Under the pieces are notes generated by a model that saw only the letters and a program-made list of their open reading frames with translations, was not told the DNA's origin and searched no databases. From NCBI GenBank assembly GCA_003510825.1, contig DOKO01000040.1, forward strand, positions 1 to 13,952: a DNA stretch of 13,952 nt. The letters are read 5' to 3'. The position numbers were made by a program, and so were the translations under genes. Every line of letters starts with the position of its first letter. Position 1 is the stretch's first letter. This stretch comes from Stenotrophomonas sp. Its GTDB lineage: Bacteria > Pseudomonadota > Gammaproteobacteria > Xanthomonadales > Xanthomonadaceae. Positions 1 through 5,318 of the stretch are shown here, in pieces.

Positions 1-549
1 GGCGAGAACATCCTCTCGCCGAAGTACCCGATGAACCGCCTGCGCAGCAAGGTCGGCATGGTGTTCCAGAAGCCGGTGCCGTTCCCGATGACCATCTTCG
101 AGAACGTGGCCTACGGCATCCGCCACCACGAGAAGCTGAGCAAGGCCGACATGGCCGACCGCGTCGAGCAGGCGCTGCGCCAGGGCGCGCTGTGGGACGA
201 AGTGAAGGACAAGCTCAACCAGAGCGCGCTGGGCTTGTCCGGTGGCCAGCAGCAGCGTCTGTGCATCGCCCGTGCCGTGGCCCTGCGCCCGTCGGTGCTG
301 CTGCTGGACGAGCCGACCTCGGCGCTGGACCCGATCTCGACCAGCCGCATCGAGCAGCTGGTGGAAGAGCTCAAGCACGAGTACACCATCGTCATCGTCA
401 CCCACAACATGCAGCAGGCTGCGCGCGTGTCCGACTACACCGCCTTCATGTACCTGGGCGACCTGATCGAGCACGACCGTACCGAAGTGATCTTCTCGCA
501 GCCCTCGCAGCGGCAGACCGAGGACTACATCACCGGTCGCTTCGGCTGA
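1..549 (+). CDS. pstB: Phosphate ABC transporter ATP-binding protein PstB (3' part)
   Basis: This is the C-terminal 182 residues of the ATPase that powers the high-affinity phosphate importer PstSCAB at the inner face of the cytoplasmic membrane. The reading frame is open from base 1, so the gene starts upstream; about 75-90 residues including the Walker A motif are missing, judged by the usual length near 257-275. Visible motifs in order are the Q-loop (MVFQKPVPFPMTI, typical of PstB), the ABC signature LSGGQQQR, Walker B VLLLDEPTSALDP and the H-loop VTHN. The end, EDYITGRFG, is the characteristic PstB C-terminus. phoU follows 65 bp downstream on the same strand, as in pst operons generally. 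The Pho regulon (PhoB) would be expected to control it from a promoter outside the window. Family assignment is close to certain. Confidence 0.97.
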   Translation, partial: GENILSPKYPMNRLRSKVGMVFQKPVPFPMTIFENVAYGIRHHEKLSKADMADRVEQALRQGALWDEVKDKLNQSALGLSGGQQQRLCIARAVALRPSVLLLDEPTSALDPISTSRIEQLVEELKHEYTIVIVTHNMQQAARVSDYTAFMYLGDLIEHDRTEVIFSQPSQRQTEDYITGRFG

Positions 550-577
550 TCGGTGCGGTCCTTTCGCCACATGTCCC

Positions 578-596
578 AGCCAGGCGCGGCCTGGCT
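578..596 (+). other. Intercistronic hairpin between pstB and phoU
   Basis: A perfect 8-bp inverted repeat, AGCCAGGC (578-585) and GCCTGGCT (589-596), with a 3-nt GCG loop lies in the 65-bp gap between the pstB stop and the phoU start. No run of T follows, so it is not an intrinsic terminator. It may stabilise or define an mRNA end after pstB, or tune phoU expression relative to the transporter genes; this role is inference. Confidence 0.5.
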
Positions 597-614
597 CTAC
601 CCGGATTGCAGACC

Positions 615-1322
615 ATGAATCTTCCCAACGACCACATCGTCAAGAGCTACGACGAAGAGCAGCAGCGCCTGGTGGCCGAAATCGTGCGCATGGGCGAGAT
701 GGCCGTCGCCCAGCTGGAGGCGTCCATGGACGTCATCGAGAAGCGCGACGAGAACGCCGCCCACCGCATCATCGCCAACGATGAAGCGATCGACCAGCTG
801 GAGCAGCAGATCAGCCACGACGTGATGCGCCTGGCCCTGCGTGGCCCGATGGCCCGCGACCTGCGCGAGATCCTGGCCGGCCTGCGCATCCCGGCCGACA
901 TCGAACGCATCGGTGACTACGCCGCGAACGTGGCCAAGCGTTCGATCGCGCTGGGCAAGGTGCCGCCGCTGCCGCAGATCCAGGGCCTGCGCGCCCTCGG
1001 CCGCCTGGCCGCCCAGCAGGTGCGCCGCGCCATCGCCGCCTACCGCGACAACGACGCCGAGGCCGCCATCGCCCTGCGCCAGGACGACGCCCGCCTGGAC
1101 GCGCAGTACACCGCGCTGTTCCGCGAGCTGCTGACCTACATGATGGAAGACCCGCGCAACATCACCCCGTGCACCCACCTGCTGTTCATGGCCAAGAACC
1201 TGGAGCGCGTGGGCGACCACGCCACCAACATCGCCGAGAACGTGTGGTTCCTGGTGCACGGTGAGCAGCCGCTGCCGCCGCGCGAGAAGCGCGACGAGAC
1301 GTCGAGCACCGACCACGTCTGA
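615..1322 (+). CDS. phoU: Phosphate transport system regulatory protein PhoU
   Basis: This is a cytoplasmic regulator of 235 residues, the usual PhoU length. PhoU links the Pst transporter to the PhoR/PhoB two-component system and represses the Pho response when phosphate is plentiful. The protein is all-helical, with two PhoU repeats. Each carries the metal-binding E-x3-D signature: IERIGDYAANVAKR (E97, D101) and LERVGDHATNIAEN (E197, D201). The ATG at 615 is chosen because the family begins here (MNLPNDHIVKSYDEEQQRL). The frame stays open upstream only because of GC-rich sequence inside pstB, and that extension has no PhoU similarity. The ribosome-binding site is weak, compatible with partial dependence on pstB translation. 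An intrinsic terminator follows 32 bp after the stop. The C-terminal tail (REKRDETSSTDHV) is polar and probably disordered. Confidence 0.97.
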   Translation: MNLPNDHIVKSYDEEQQRLVAEIVRMGEMAVAQLEASMDVIEKRDENAAHRIIANDEAIDQLEQQISHDVMRLALRGPMARDLREILAGLRIPADIERIGDYAANVAKRSIALGKVPPLPQIQGLRALGRLAAQQVRRAIAAYRDNDAEAAIALRQDDARLDAQYTALFRELLTYMMEDPRNITPCTHLLFMAKNLERVGDHATNIAENVWFLVHGEQPLPPREKRDETSSTDHV

Positions 1323-1354
1323 TACTGCGCTGCAACAGCGGAAACGCTTCCGGG

Positions 1355-1388
1355 GGCCCCTGTCGGCATGACAGGGGCCTTTTTGTTT
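1355..1388 (+). terminator. Intrinsic terminator of the pst-phoU operon
   Basis: A perfect 10-bp GC-rich stem, GGCCCCTGTC (1355-1364) and GACAGGGGCC (1370-1379), with a 5-nt loop GGCAT, is followed directly by TTTTTGTTT (1380-1388). This is a canonical Rho-independent terminator. It separates the phosphate genes from the following metal-peptide operon, so the latter must have its own promoter. Confidence 0.95.
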
Positions 1389-1511
1389 GCGCGCGATCCG
1401 CCTGCGGCAACCCTCACGAAAAATTGAGGTCTCGGCGAGGATTCCTTGAGTACGATCGCAGCATCATCGTTTCACCCCGGGCGCCTGCCCACCACCCAAG
1501 GAGTACGACCG
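1389..1511 (+). promoter_or_regulatory. Promoter region and ribosome-binding site of the hvf operon
   Basis: This 123-bp gap must hold the promoter for the operon at 1512-4007, because a strong terminator precedes it. It contains a locally A-rich patch (ACGAAAAATTGAGG, around 1416-1429). No convincing sigma-70 pair is visible. GGCAACC at 1406-1412 resembles an extracytoplasmic-function -35 element, which would suit the sigma-F control reported for related operons in Caulobacter, but the matching -10 is not clear. AAGGAG at 1498-1503 is a strong Shine-Dalgarno sequence 8 nt before the ATG at 1512 and fixes that start. Confidence 0.45.
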
Positions 1512-1868
1512 ATGAGCAGTTCCAGCAAGACCCTCTCCCTGCTGACCGCCACCGCACTGGCCGCAGGCCTGGGCGTGACTGCCAGTGCTTCGGCCCTGAG
1601 CATGACCGACCTCGCCCAGGGCTACCTGGTGGCCGGCCAGGCCGCCAAGGCGGGTGATGCAAAGGCCGCCGACAGCAAGGCTGGTGATGCCGCCAAGCAT
1701 GCCGAGGGCAAGTGCGGTGCCGACGGCAAGAGCGCCGAAGGCAAGTGTGGCGCCGACAAGGGCAAGGCCAAGGCCGGCGCGGGCGCCGATGCCAAGGCCA
1801 AGACCGCCGGCGACAAGAAGGCCGCCGAAGGCAAGTGCGGCGAAGGCAAGTGCGGTGCCAAGCACTGA
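1512..1868 (+). CDS. hvfA: Secreted HvfA/bufferin-type RiPP metallophore precursor with four EGKCG motifs
   Basis: This 118-residue precursor peptide would have its cysteines converted by the downstream enzyme into copper-binding groups. It has a Sec signal peptide: a Lys at 6, a hydrophobic run at about 8-23 and an ASA-L cleavage site after residue 28. A short conserved segment follows (SMTDLAQGYLVAGQ, 30-43). The rest is low-complexity Ala/Lys/Gly/Asp sequence carrying EGKCG at 65-69, 76-80, 106-110 and 111-115. These include the only cysteines (C68, C79, C109, C114), and the last two motifs are directly tandem. HvfA of Haemophilus influenzae has the same motifs, which become oxazolone/thioamide pairs; related bufferins carry thiooxazoles. 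The ATG is set by AAGGAG at 1498-1503; an upstream in-frame TTG at 1446 is less likely. The next gene overlaps its last 14 bp. The mature product probably buffers copper in the periplasm. Confidence 0.9.
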   Translation: MSSSSKTLSLLTATALAAGLGVTASASALSMTDLAQGYLVAGQAAKAGDAKAADSKAGDAAKHAEGKCGADGKSAEGKCGADKGKAKAGAGADAKAKTAGDKKAAEGKCGEGKCGAKH

Positions 1869-2730
1869 CGCTGCCGCCAGCGTCGTCCACCCACGGCTGC
1901 CGCTGCCTGCGGCGGCCGTCGGGTTGGGCCTGCGGCGTGCGCTGCTGCAGGACCTGCACGACGCCCCGGCCGGAGACTTCGATTTCCTGGAATGCGCGCC
2001 GGAGAACTGGATCAACGTCGGCGGCCCGGCCGGCGATGCCCTGGACGAACTGGCCCGGCGCCACCCCTTGAGCTGCCATGGCCTGTCGCTGTCGCTCGGT
2101 GGCAGCGCCCCCCTGGATACCCAGCTGCTGCAGCAGGTCGGCCGTTTCCTCGAGCACCACCGCGTGCGGCTGTACAGCGAGCACCTGAGTTACTGCAGCG
2201 ACGACGGCCAGCTGTACGACCTGCTGCCGATTCCCTTCACCGACGAAGCCGTGCGCCATACCGCCGCGCGCATCGCCCGCGTGCAGGACCTGCTGGGCCG
2301 CCGCATCGCGGTGGAGAACGTGTCCTACTACCTCGCCCCGCAGCCGGCCATGGACGAACTGGCCTTCACGAACGCGGTGCTGGCCGAGGCCGACTGCGAC
2401 CTGCTGCTGGACGTCAACAATGTGTACGTCAACGCCTGCAACCATGGCTACGATGCCGACGCCTTCATCGCCGGGCTGCCCGCGCAGCGCATCGTCTGCC
2501 TGCACGTGGCCGGCCACCTGGACGAGGCGCCCGACCTGAAGATCGATACCCACGGCAGTGCGGTGATCGACCCGGTGTGGGCGCTGCTGGAGCGCAGCTA
2601 CGCCCGCTTCGGGCCGCGCCCCACCCTGCTGGAACGCGACTTCAACTTCCCGCCTTACGCCGAGCTGCAGGGCGAACTGCGCACCATCCGCCGGCTGCAG
2701 GGCACACCGCGCGAGGTCGCCCATGGCTGA
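1855..2730 (+). CDS. hvfB: HvfB/BufB-family multinuclear non-heme iron oxidase (DUF692, MNIO)
   Basis: This is a 291-residue TIM-barrel enzyme of the DUF692/MNIO family. In characterised relatives (MbnB, HvfB, BufB) an iron cluster and O2 modify a Cys of the precursor peptide. Candidate ligands sit in the typical conserved places: PEN (E50), CHGLSLS (H75), SEHLSY (H110), ENVSYY (E154), LLDVNNVYVN (D186), LHVAGH (H217, H221), DTHG (D231, H233) and LLERD (E260). No key motif is missing. The first candidate start that gives family length is GTG at 1855, within hvfA and 8 nt after GAAGG (1842-1846). This makes a 14-bp overlap and implies translational coupling. The frame continues open upstream to 1654, but that part is hvfA read out of frame. 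The next gene overlaps it by 8 bp. Confidence 0.93.
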   Translation: MPSTDAAASVVHPRLPLPAAAVGLGLRRALLQDLHDAPAGDFDFLECAPENWINVGGPAGDALDELARRHPLSCHGLSLSLGGSAPLDTQLLQQVGRFLEHHRVRLYSEHLSYCSDDGQLYDLLPIPFTDEAVRHTAARIARVQDLLGRRIAVENVSYYLAPQPAMDELAFTNAVLAEADCDLLLDVNNVYVNACNHGYDADAFIAGLPAQRIVCLHVAGHLDEAPDLKIDTHGSAVIDPVWALLERSYARFGPRPTLLERDFNFPPYAELQGELRTIRRLQGTPREVAHG

Positions 2731-3478
2731 CGCGCCCGAGCGCCTGCGCGCGCAGCAGCATGCATTCACCGCGCACCTGCGCGACCCGCAGCAGGTGCCC
2801 GCCCCGGCCGACCTCGACCCGCGGCGGGTAGCGGTCTACCAGCGGCTGCTGTCCAACAACCTGCTGGGCCTGCTCGGCAACAGTTTCCCGGTCTGCGTGC
2901 GCCTGCTCGGCGAAGCGGCCTGGGCCGAGCTGGTCCGCCACTACTTCGCCCACCACCGCGCACGCACGCCGCTGTTCACCGCGGTGGCGGCCGAGTTCGT
3001 GCACTGGCTGCAGGCACAGCCCGAGCTGCCGCACCCGGCGCTGGCCGAGCTGGCCCACTACGAGTGGGTGGAAACCGATCTGTACCAGCGTGCGGCCGAG
3101 CCATTGCCGCCGGCCCCGGGCATCGACCCGCTGCAGGAACCGCTGCGCTGTTCACCGCTGGCCTGGCCGTTGCTGTACGCATGGCCGGTCCACCGCCTCG
3201 GCGCCGATGACGCACCGGCCGTCCCTCCGGGCGAACCGACCGGTCTGCTGGTCCGCCGCGATCCCGATGGCGTGGTGCGCTTCGCCCAGCTCAGCCCGTT
3301 GGCCGCGCACCTGCTGATCCTGATCGACGAGGCGCCTGGCACCACCGGTGGGCAGCAGCTGCAGCAGCTGGCCACCCTGCACCAGCTCGACGCCGATGCG
3401 TTGATCGAACCCGGCACCGCGCTGCTGCAGCAGTTCCTGCAGGCCGGTGTGATCGGCCCGCTGCCCGCCGTGGCCTGA
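2723..3478 (+). CDS. hvfC: HvfC/BufC-family RiPP maturation partner (DUF2063)
   Basis: This 251-residue cytoplasmic protein is the expected partner of the MNIO enzyme. In studied systems it binds the precursor leader and is needed for modification. The N-terminal DUF2063 domain spans about 8-100 and includes the typical VAVYQRLLSNNLLGLLGNSFPVCVRLLG-like core. A linker follows, and then a C-terminal domain (about 145-245) ending in helices that resemble a winged-helix recognition domain (LSPLAAHLLILIDE onward). The ATG at 2723 overlaps the hvfB stop in ATGGCTGA, with GAGG at 2713-2716 as ribosome-binding site. The stop is followed by an 8-C homopolymer in the gap before the next gene. I see no catalytic motif, in keeping with a binding role. 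Confidence 0.9.
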   Translation: MADAPERLRAQQHAFTAHLRDPQQVPAPADLDPRRVAVYQRLLSNNLLGLLGNSFPVCVRLLGEAAWAELVRHYFAHHRARTPLFTAVAAEFVHWLQAQPELPHPALAELAHYEWVETDLYQRAAEPLPPAPGIDPLQEPLRCSPLAWPLLYAWPVHRLGADDAPAVPPGEPTGLLVRRDPDGVVRFAQLSPLAAHLLILIDEAPGTTGGQQLQQLATLHQLDADALIEPGTALLQQFLQAGVIGPLPAVA

Positions 3479-3506
3479 TACCCCCCCCAACGAGGAGTTC
3501 CCCGTA

Positions 3507-4007
3507 ATGAACACCCTGCCCCTGGCCGCCGTGCGCGGCCAGCTGGATCGCTGCGGCCCGTGGTTGGCGCCGCTGGGCCTGCGCCTGCTGCTGGCCTGGG
3601 AGTATTTCGAGTCCGGCCGCGAGAAGCTGCTGGGCGAGAACTGGTTTGCCGAACTGCAGGGGGCGTTCCCGTTCCCGTTCGACCTGCTGCCCGCCGGCGT
3701 GAACTGGCAGCTGGCGACCTGGTTCGAGCTGGCCGGCGCGGCCTGCCTGCTGTTCGGCCTCGGCACCCGCTTCGCCGCAGCGAGCCTGCTGGTGCTGACC
3801 GTGGTGGCCACCTATGCCGTGCACTGGCCGATGCACTGGGATTCGCTGGGTGATCTGGCGATGGGCTATGCAATCAGCGACCAGGGGTTCGGCAACTTCA
3901 AGCTGCCGGTGCTGTTCATGGCGATGCTGCTGCCGCTGCTGTTCAACGGCGCCGGGCGCCTGAGCGTGGACGCGTGGGTGGCCGGCCGGACCACCGCGCC
4001 CTGGTAA
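3507..4007 (+). CDS. hvfX: DoxX-family membrane protein of the RiPP operon (HvfX/BufD type)
   Basis: This 166-residue inner-membrane protein has four predicted membrane segments at about 17-34, 67-87, 88-105 and 131-148, the normal DoxX plan. Recognisable features are the first helix (GLRLLLAWEYFESGREKL), the loop WFAELQ..FPFPF..LP, and MHWDSLGDLAMGYAIS between helices 3 and 4. DoxX proteins occur regularly as the last gene of hvf/buf operons and are thought to serve copper-peptide maturation, export or redox supply; the biochemical role is not settled. GAGGAG at 3492-3497 lies 9 nt before the ATG. The gap to hvfC is 28 bp, so it is very likely cotranscribed. No terminator is evident after the stop. 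Confidence 0.87.
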   Translation: MNTLPLAAVRGQLDRCGPWLAPLGLRLLLAWEYFESGREKLLGENWFAELQGAFPFPFDLLPAGVNWQLATWFELAGAACLLFGLGTRFAAASLLVLTVVATYAVHWPMHWDSLGDLAMGYAISDQGFGNFKLPVLFMAMLLPLLFNGAGRLSVDAWVAGRTTAPW

Positions 4008-4155
4008 CCGCGTCGGCCCGGCAACCGCGCCGCCCCGTTACACGCCGATACGCACCGAAACCGCGCAAAAGGCCGATTTAATCGCCTATTCATCAAAAAA
4101 ATCCGATGCTGGATCCGTGGCCTCGATGACCACGTCCTTCCCCCGGAGTTGCCCC
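4008..4155 (+). promoter_or_regulatory. Intergenic region with AT-rich patch, probable promoter of the RcnB-like gene
   Basis: This gap contains a clear fall in GC content at about 4058-4102. TTTAAT at 4077-4082 matches five of six positions of the sigma-70 -10 box, but I see no good -35 at the usual distance. It lies inside a short dyad, CGATT-T-AATCG (4074-4084), which could be an operator. CGGAG at 4144-4148 is the likely ribosome-binding site, 7 nt before the ATG at 4156. No intrinsic terminator for the preceding operon is visible. Confidence 0.35.
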
Positions 4156-4473
4156 ATGAAGCGCCTGATTGCCGCCACCCTTTCGCTGGCCCTGCTGGCC
4201 ACCGCCGTCTCGCCCGCGATGGCCGCTCCCTATGGCGCCGGTGGGCGCGACGACCACCACGGTCACAAGGATCACCACGACGACCGTCGCGATCCGCCCC
4301 GTCGCGGCCACAAGCTCGCCCGTGACCACCGCGGCGAACAGGTCCGCGATTACCGCCACCATGGCCTGCACGCCCCGGCCCGCGGCCAGGAATGGCGCAA
4401 GGTCGACGGCCGCTACGTGCTGATTGCCGTGGCCACCGGCGTCATCGCCGACGTGGTGCTGGCACACCGCTGA
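4156..4473 (+). CDS. Small secreted RcnB-family protein with His-rich segment
   Basis: This 105-residue precursor has a clear signal peptide (MKRLIAATLSLALLATAVSP, cleavage after AMA at 23). The mature part begins with a His/Asp/Arg-rich stretch at about 31-72 (including DDHHGHKDHHDDRRD), which is suited to binding metal ions. It ends in the conserved C-terminus of the RcnB family, QEWRKVDGRYVLIAVATG (78-95), followed by a short hydrophobic tail. RcnB in E. coli is a periplasmic protein that modulates nickel and cobalt efflux. Here there is no adjacent RcnA pump; the neighbour is a copper-peptide operon. The ATG is chosen because it begins the signal peptide; upstream codons from 4117 add nothing recognisable. 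Family assignment is good, metal specificity is unknown. Confidence 0.8.
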   Translation: MKRLIAATLSLALLATAVSPAMAAPYGAGGRDDHHGHKDHHDDRRDPPRRGHKLARDHRGEQVRDYRHHGLHAPARGQEWRKVDGRYVLIAVATGVIADVVLAHR

Positions 4474-4487
4474 CCCGTGCACGGCGT

Positions 4488-4512
4488 CCCGGCCATGCGA
4501 TGCGTGGCCGGG
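4488..4512 (+). other. Strong hairpin between the RcnB-like gene and rnt
   Basis: An 11-bp stem with one G-T wobble pairs 4488-4498 with 4502-4512 (CCCGGCCATGC / GCGTGGCCGGG), leaving only a GAT loop. It starts 14 bp after the stop of the RcnB-like gene. There is no T run after it, so it is not a canonical terminator, although it could protect the 3' end or act with Rho. It covers the place where a -35 element of the rnt promoter would lie. Confidence 0.55.
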
Positions 4513-4527
4513 CGCTCAGGGACGCTC

Positions 4528-4536
4528 TGCTAGAAT
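4528..4536 (+). promoter_or_regulatory. Extended -10 promoter of rnt, probably leaderless
   Basis: TGCTAGAAT is an extended -10 element (TGn plus TAGAAT, five of six matches to TATAAT at 4531-4536). Transcription would start about 6-7 bases downstream, at or within a base of the ATG at 4543. No Shine-Dalgarno sequence precedes that ATG. A -35 box is not recognisable at 4508-4513, as is common for extended -10 promoters. Confidence 0.6.
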
Positions 4537-4542
4537 CCGCGC

Positions 4543-5193
4543 ATGACTGACCCCACCCCCGCAGCTGACGCCGCCCCTGTTTCCGTAGTTCCGATGGCGC
4601 AGCGCGCGATGTCGCAACGCTTCCGCGGCTTCCTGCCGGTGGTGGTTGACGTGGAAACCGGCGGCTTCGACAGCCAGCGCAACGCGCTGCTGGAAATCGC
4701 CGCCGTGCCGATCGAGATGGACGAGAACGGCCTGCTCTACCCCGGCCAGACCGCCAGCGCCCACGTCGTCCCCGCCGAAGGGCTGGAGATCGACCCGAAG
4801 TCGCTGGAAGTGACCGGCATCATCCTCGACCATCCGTTCCGGCTGGCGAAGGAAGAGAAGGCCGCACTGGACCACGTCTTCACTCCGGTCCGCGCCGCGA
4901 TGAAGAAGTACGGCTGCCAGCGCGCGATCCTGGTCGGGCACAACGCCCATTTCGATCTGGGCTTCGTCAATGCCGCCGTGGCCCGCACCGGCCACAAGCG
5001 CAACCCGTTCCATCCCTTCAGCGTGTTCGACACGGTCACCCTGGCCGGTATCGCCTATGGGCAGACGGTGCTGGCGCGTGCGGCCAATGCCGCAGGGCTG
5101 GGCTGGGATGCGAACGAGGCGCACAGCGCGGTGTACGACACCGAGCAGACGGCGCGGTTGTTCTGCACGATCGCCAACGCCTGGCCGCGATAA
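4543..5193 (+). CDS. rnt: Ribonuclease T
   Basis: This is a 216-residue DEDDh 3'-5' exoribonuclease that trims tRNA and other stable RNA 3' ends and turns over the tRNA CCA end. All five active-site residues are present: D36 and E38 in VVVDVETGGFD, D138 in HNAHFDLGF, H194 and D199 in EAHSAVYDTEQTA. Each is exactly 13 residues later than in the E. coli enzyme as I recall it (D23, E25, D125, H181, D186), so the fold is colinear with an N-terminal extension. That extension (about residues 1-22) is Ala/Pro/Val-rich. If it were not translated, ATG codons at 4594 or 4609 could serve as starts, but the -10 box at 4531-4536 fits a leaderless start at 4543. It is a lone gene between the RcnB-like gene and the convergent cyclase gene. 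Confidence 0.95.
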   Translation: MTDPTPAADAAPVSVVPMAQRAMSQRFRGFLPVVVDVETGGFDSQRNALLEIAAVPIEMDENGLLYPGQTASAHVVPAEGLEIDPKSLEVTGIILDHPFRLAKEEKAALDHVFTPVRAAMKKYGCQRAILVGHNAHFDLGFVNAAVARTGHKRNPFHPFSVFDTVTLAGIAYGQTVLARAANAAGLGWDANEAHSAVYDTEQTARLFCTIANAWPR

Positions 5194-5318
5194 ACAGCCA
5201 ACGGCGACGCCCCTCGTGGCGGGACAGATATCCCGGTTGAGGCCGGGCAGGATGGATTCGCGGGGGACGCCGTGAACCCATCCCTGGGGGCTTAGCCGCG
5301 CCATGCGTGGATGAGGCA
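5194..5318. repeat. Gap between convergent rnt and cyclase genes with repeat-like sequence
   Basis: This 125-bp region separates the ends of two convergent genes. It holds several small dyads: CCGCGC-CAT-GCGTGG (5296-5310, one G-T pair), CCCGG/CCGGG (5232-5247) and CCCA/TGGG (around 5277-5288). The text from about 5240 to 5310 resembles dispersed intergenic sequence that I associate with Stenotrophomonas genomes, and CGCCATGCGTGG is reminiscent of SMAG/GTAG-type elements. This is recognition from memory, not a verified match. No T-rich terminator is seen for either gene. Confidence 0.35.

Noticed and set aside
192..614. In-frame upstream extension of phoU
   Set aside because: It is pstB sequence read in another frame, rich in Arg/Ala/Pro, and PhoU proteins start at the ATG at 615.
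1406..1437. ECF sigma-factor promoter for the hvf operon
   Set aside because: GGCAACC resembles a -35 element, but no matching -10 at the proper distance is convincing, so I do not list it as a defined promoter.
1446..1508. Direct repeat GAGTACGA at 1448-1455 and 1501-1508
   Set aside because: Only 8 bp long, and the second copy overlaps the ribosome-binding site; likely chance.
1446..1511. Upstream TTG start that would lengthen HvfA by 22 residues
   Set aside because: The ATG at 1512 has a strong AAGGAG ribosome-binding site and begins a proper signal peptide; the extension would bury it.
1414..2769. A 451-codon minus-strand ORF across hvfA and hvfB
   Set aside because: No recognisable domain. 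The plus-strand genes are intact, overlapping and family-consistent.
3481..3488. Run of eight C as a possible phase-variable switch
   Set aside because: It lies between the hvfC stop and the hvfX ribosome-binding site, so a length change would not shift any reading frame. An effect on spacing cannot be excluded but nothing supports it.
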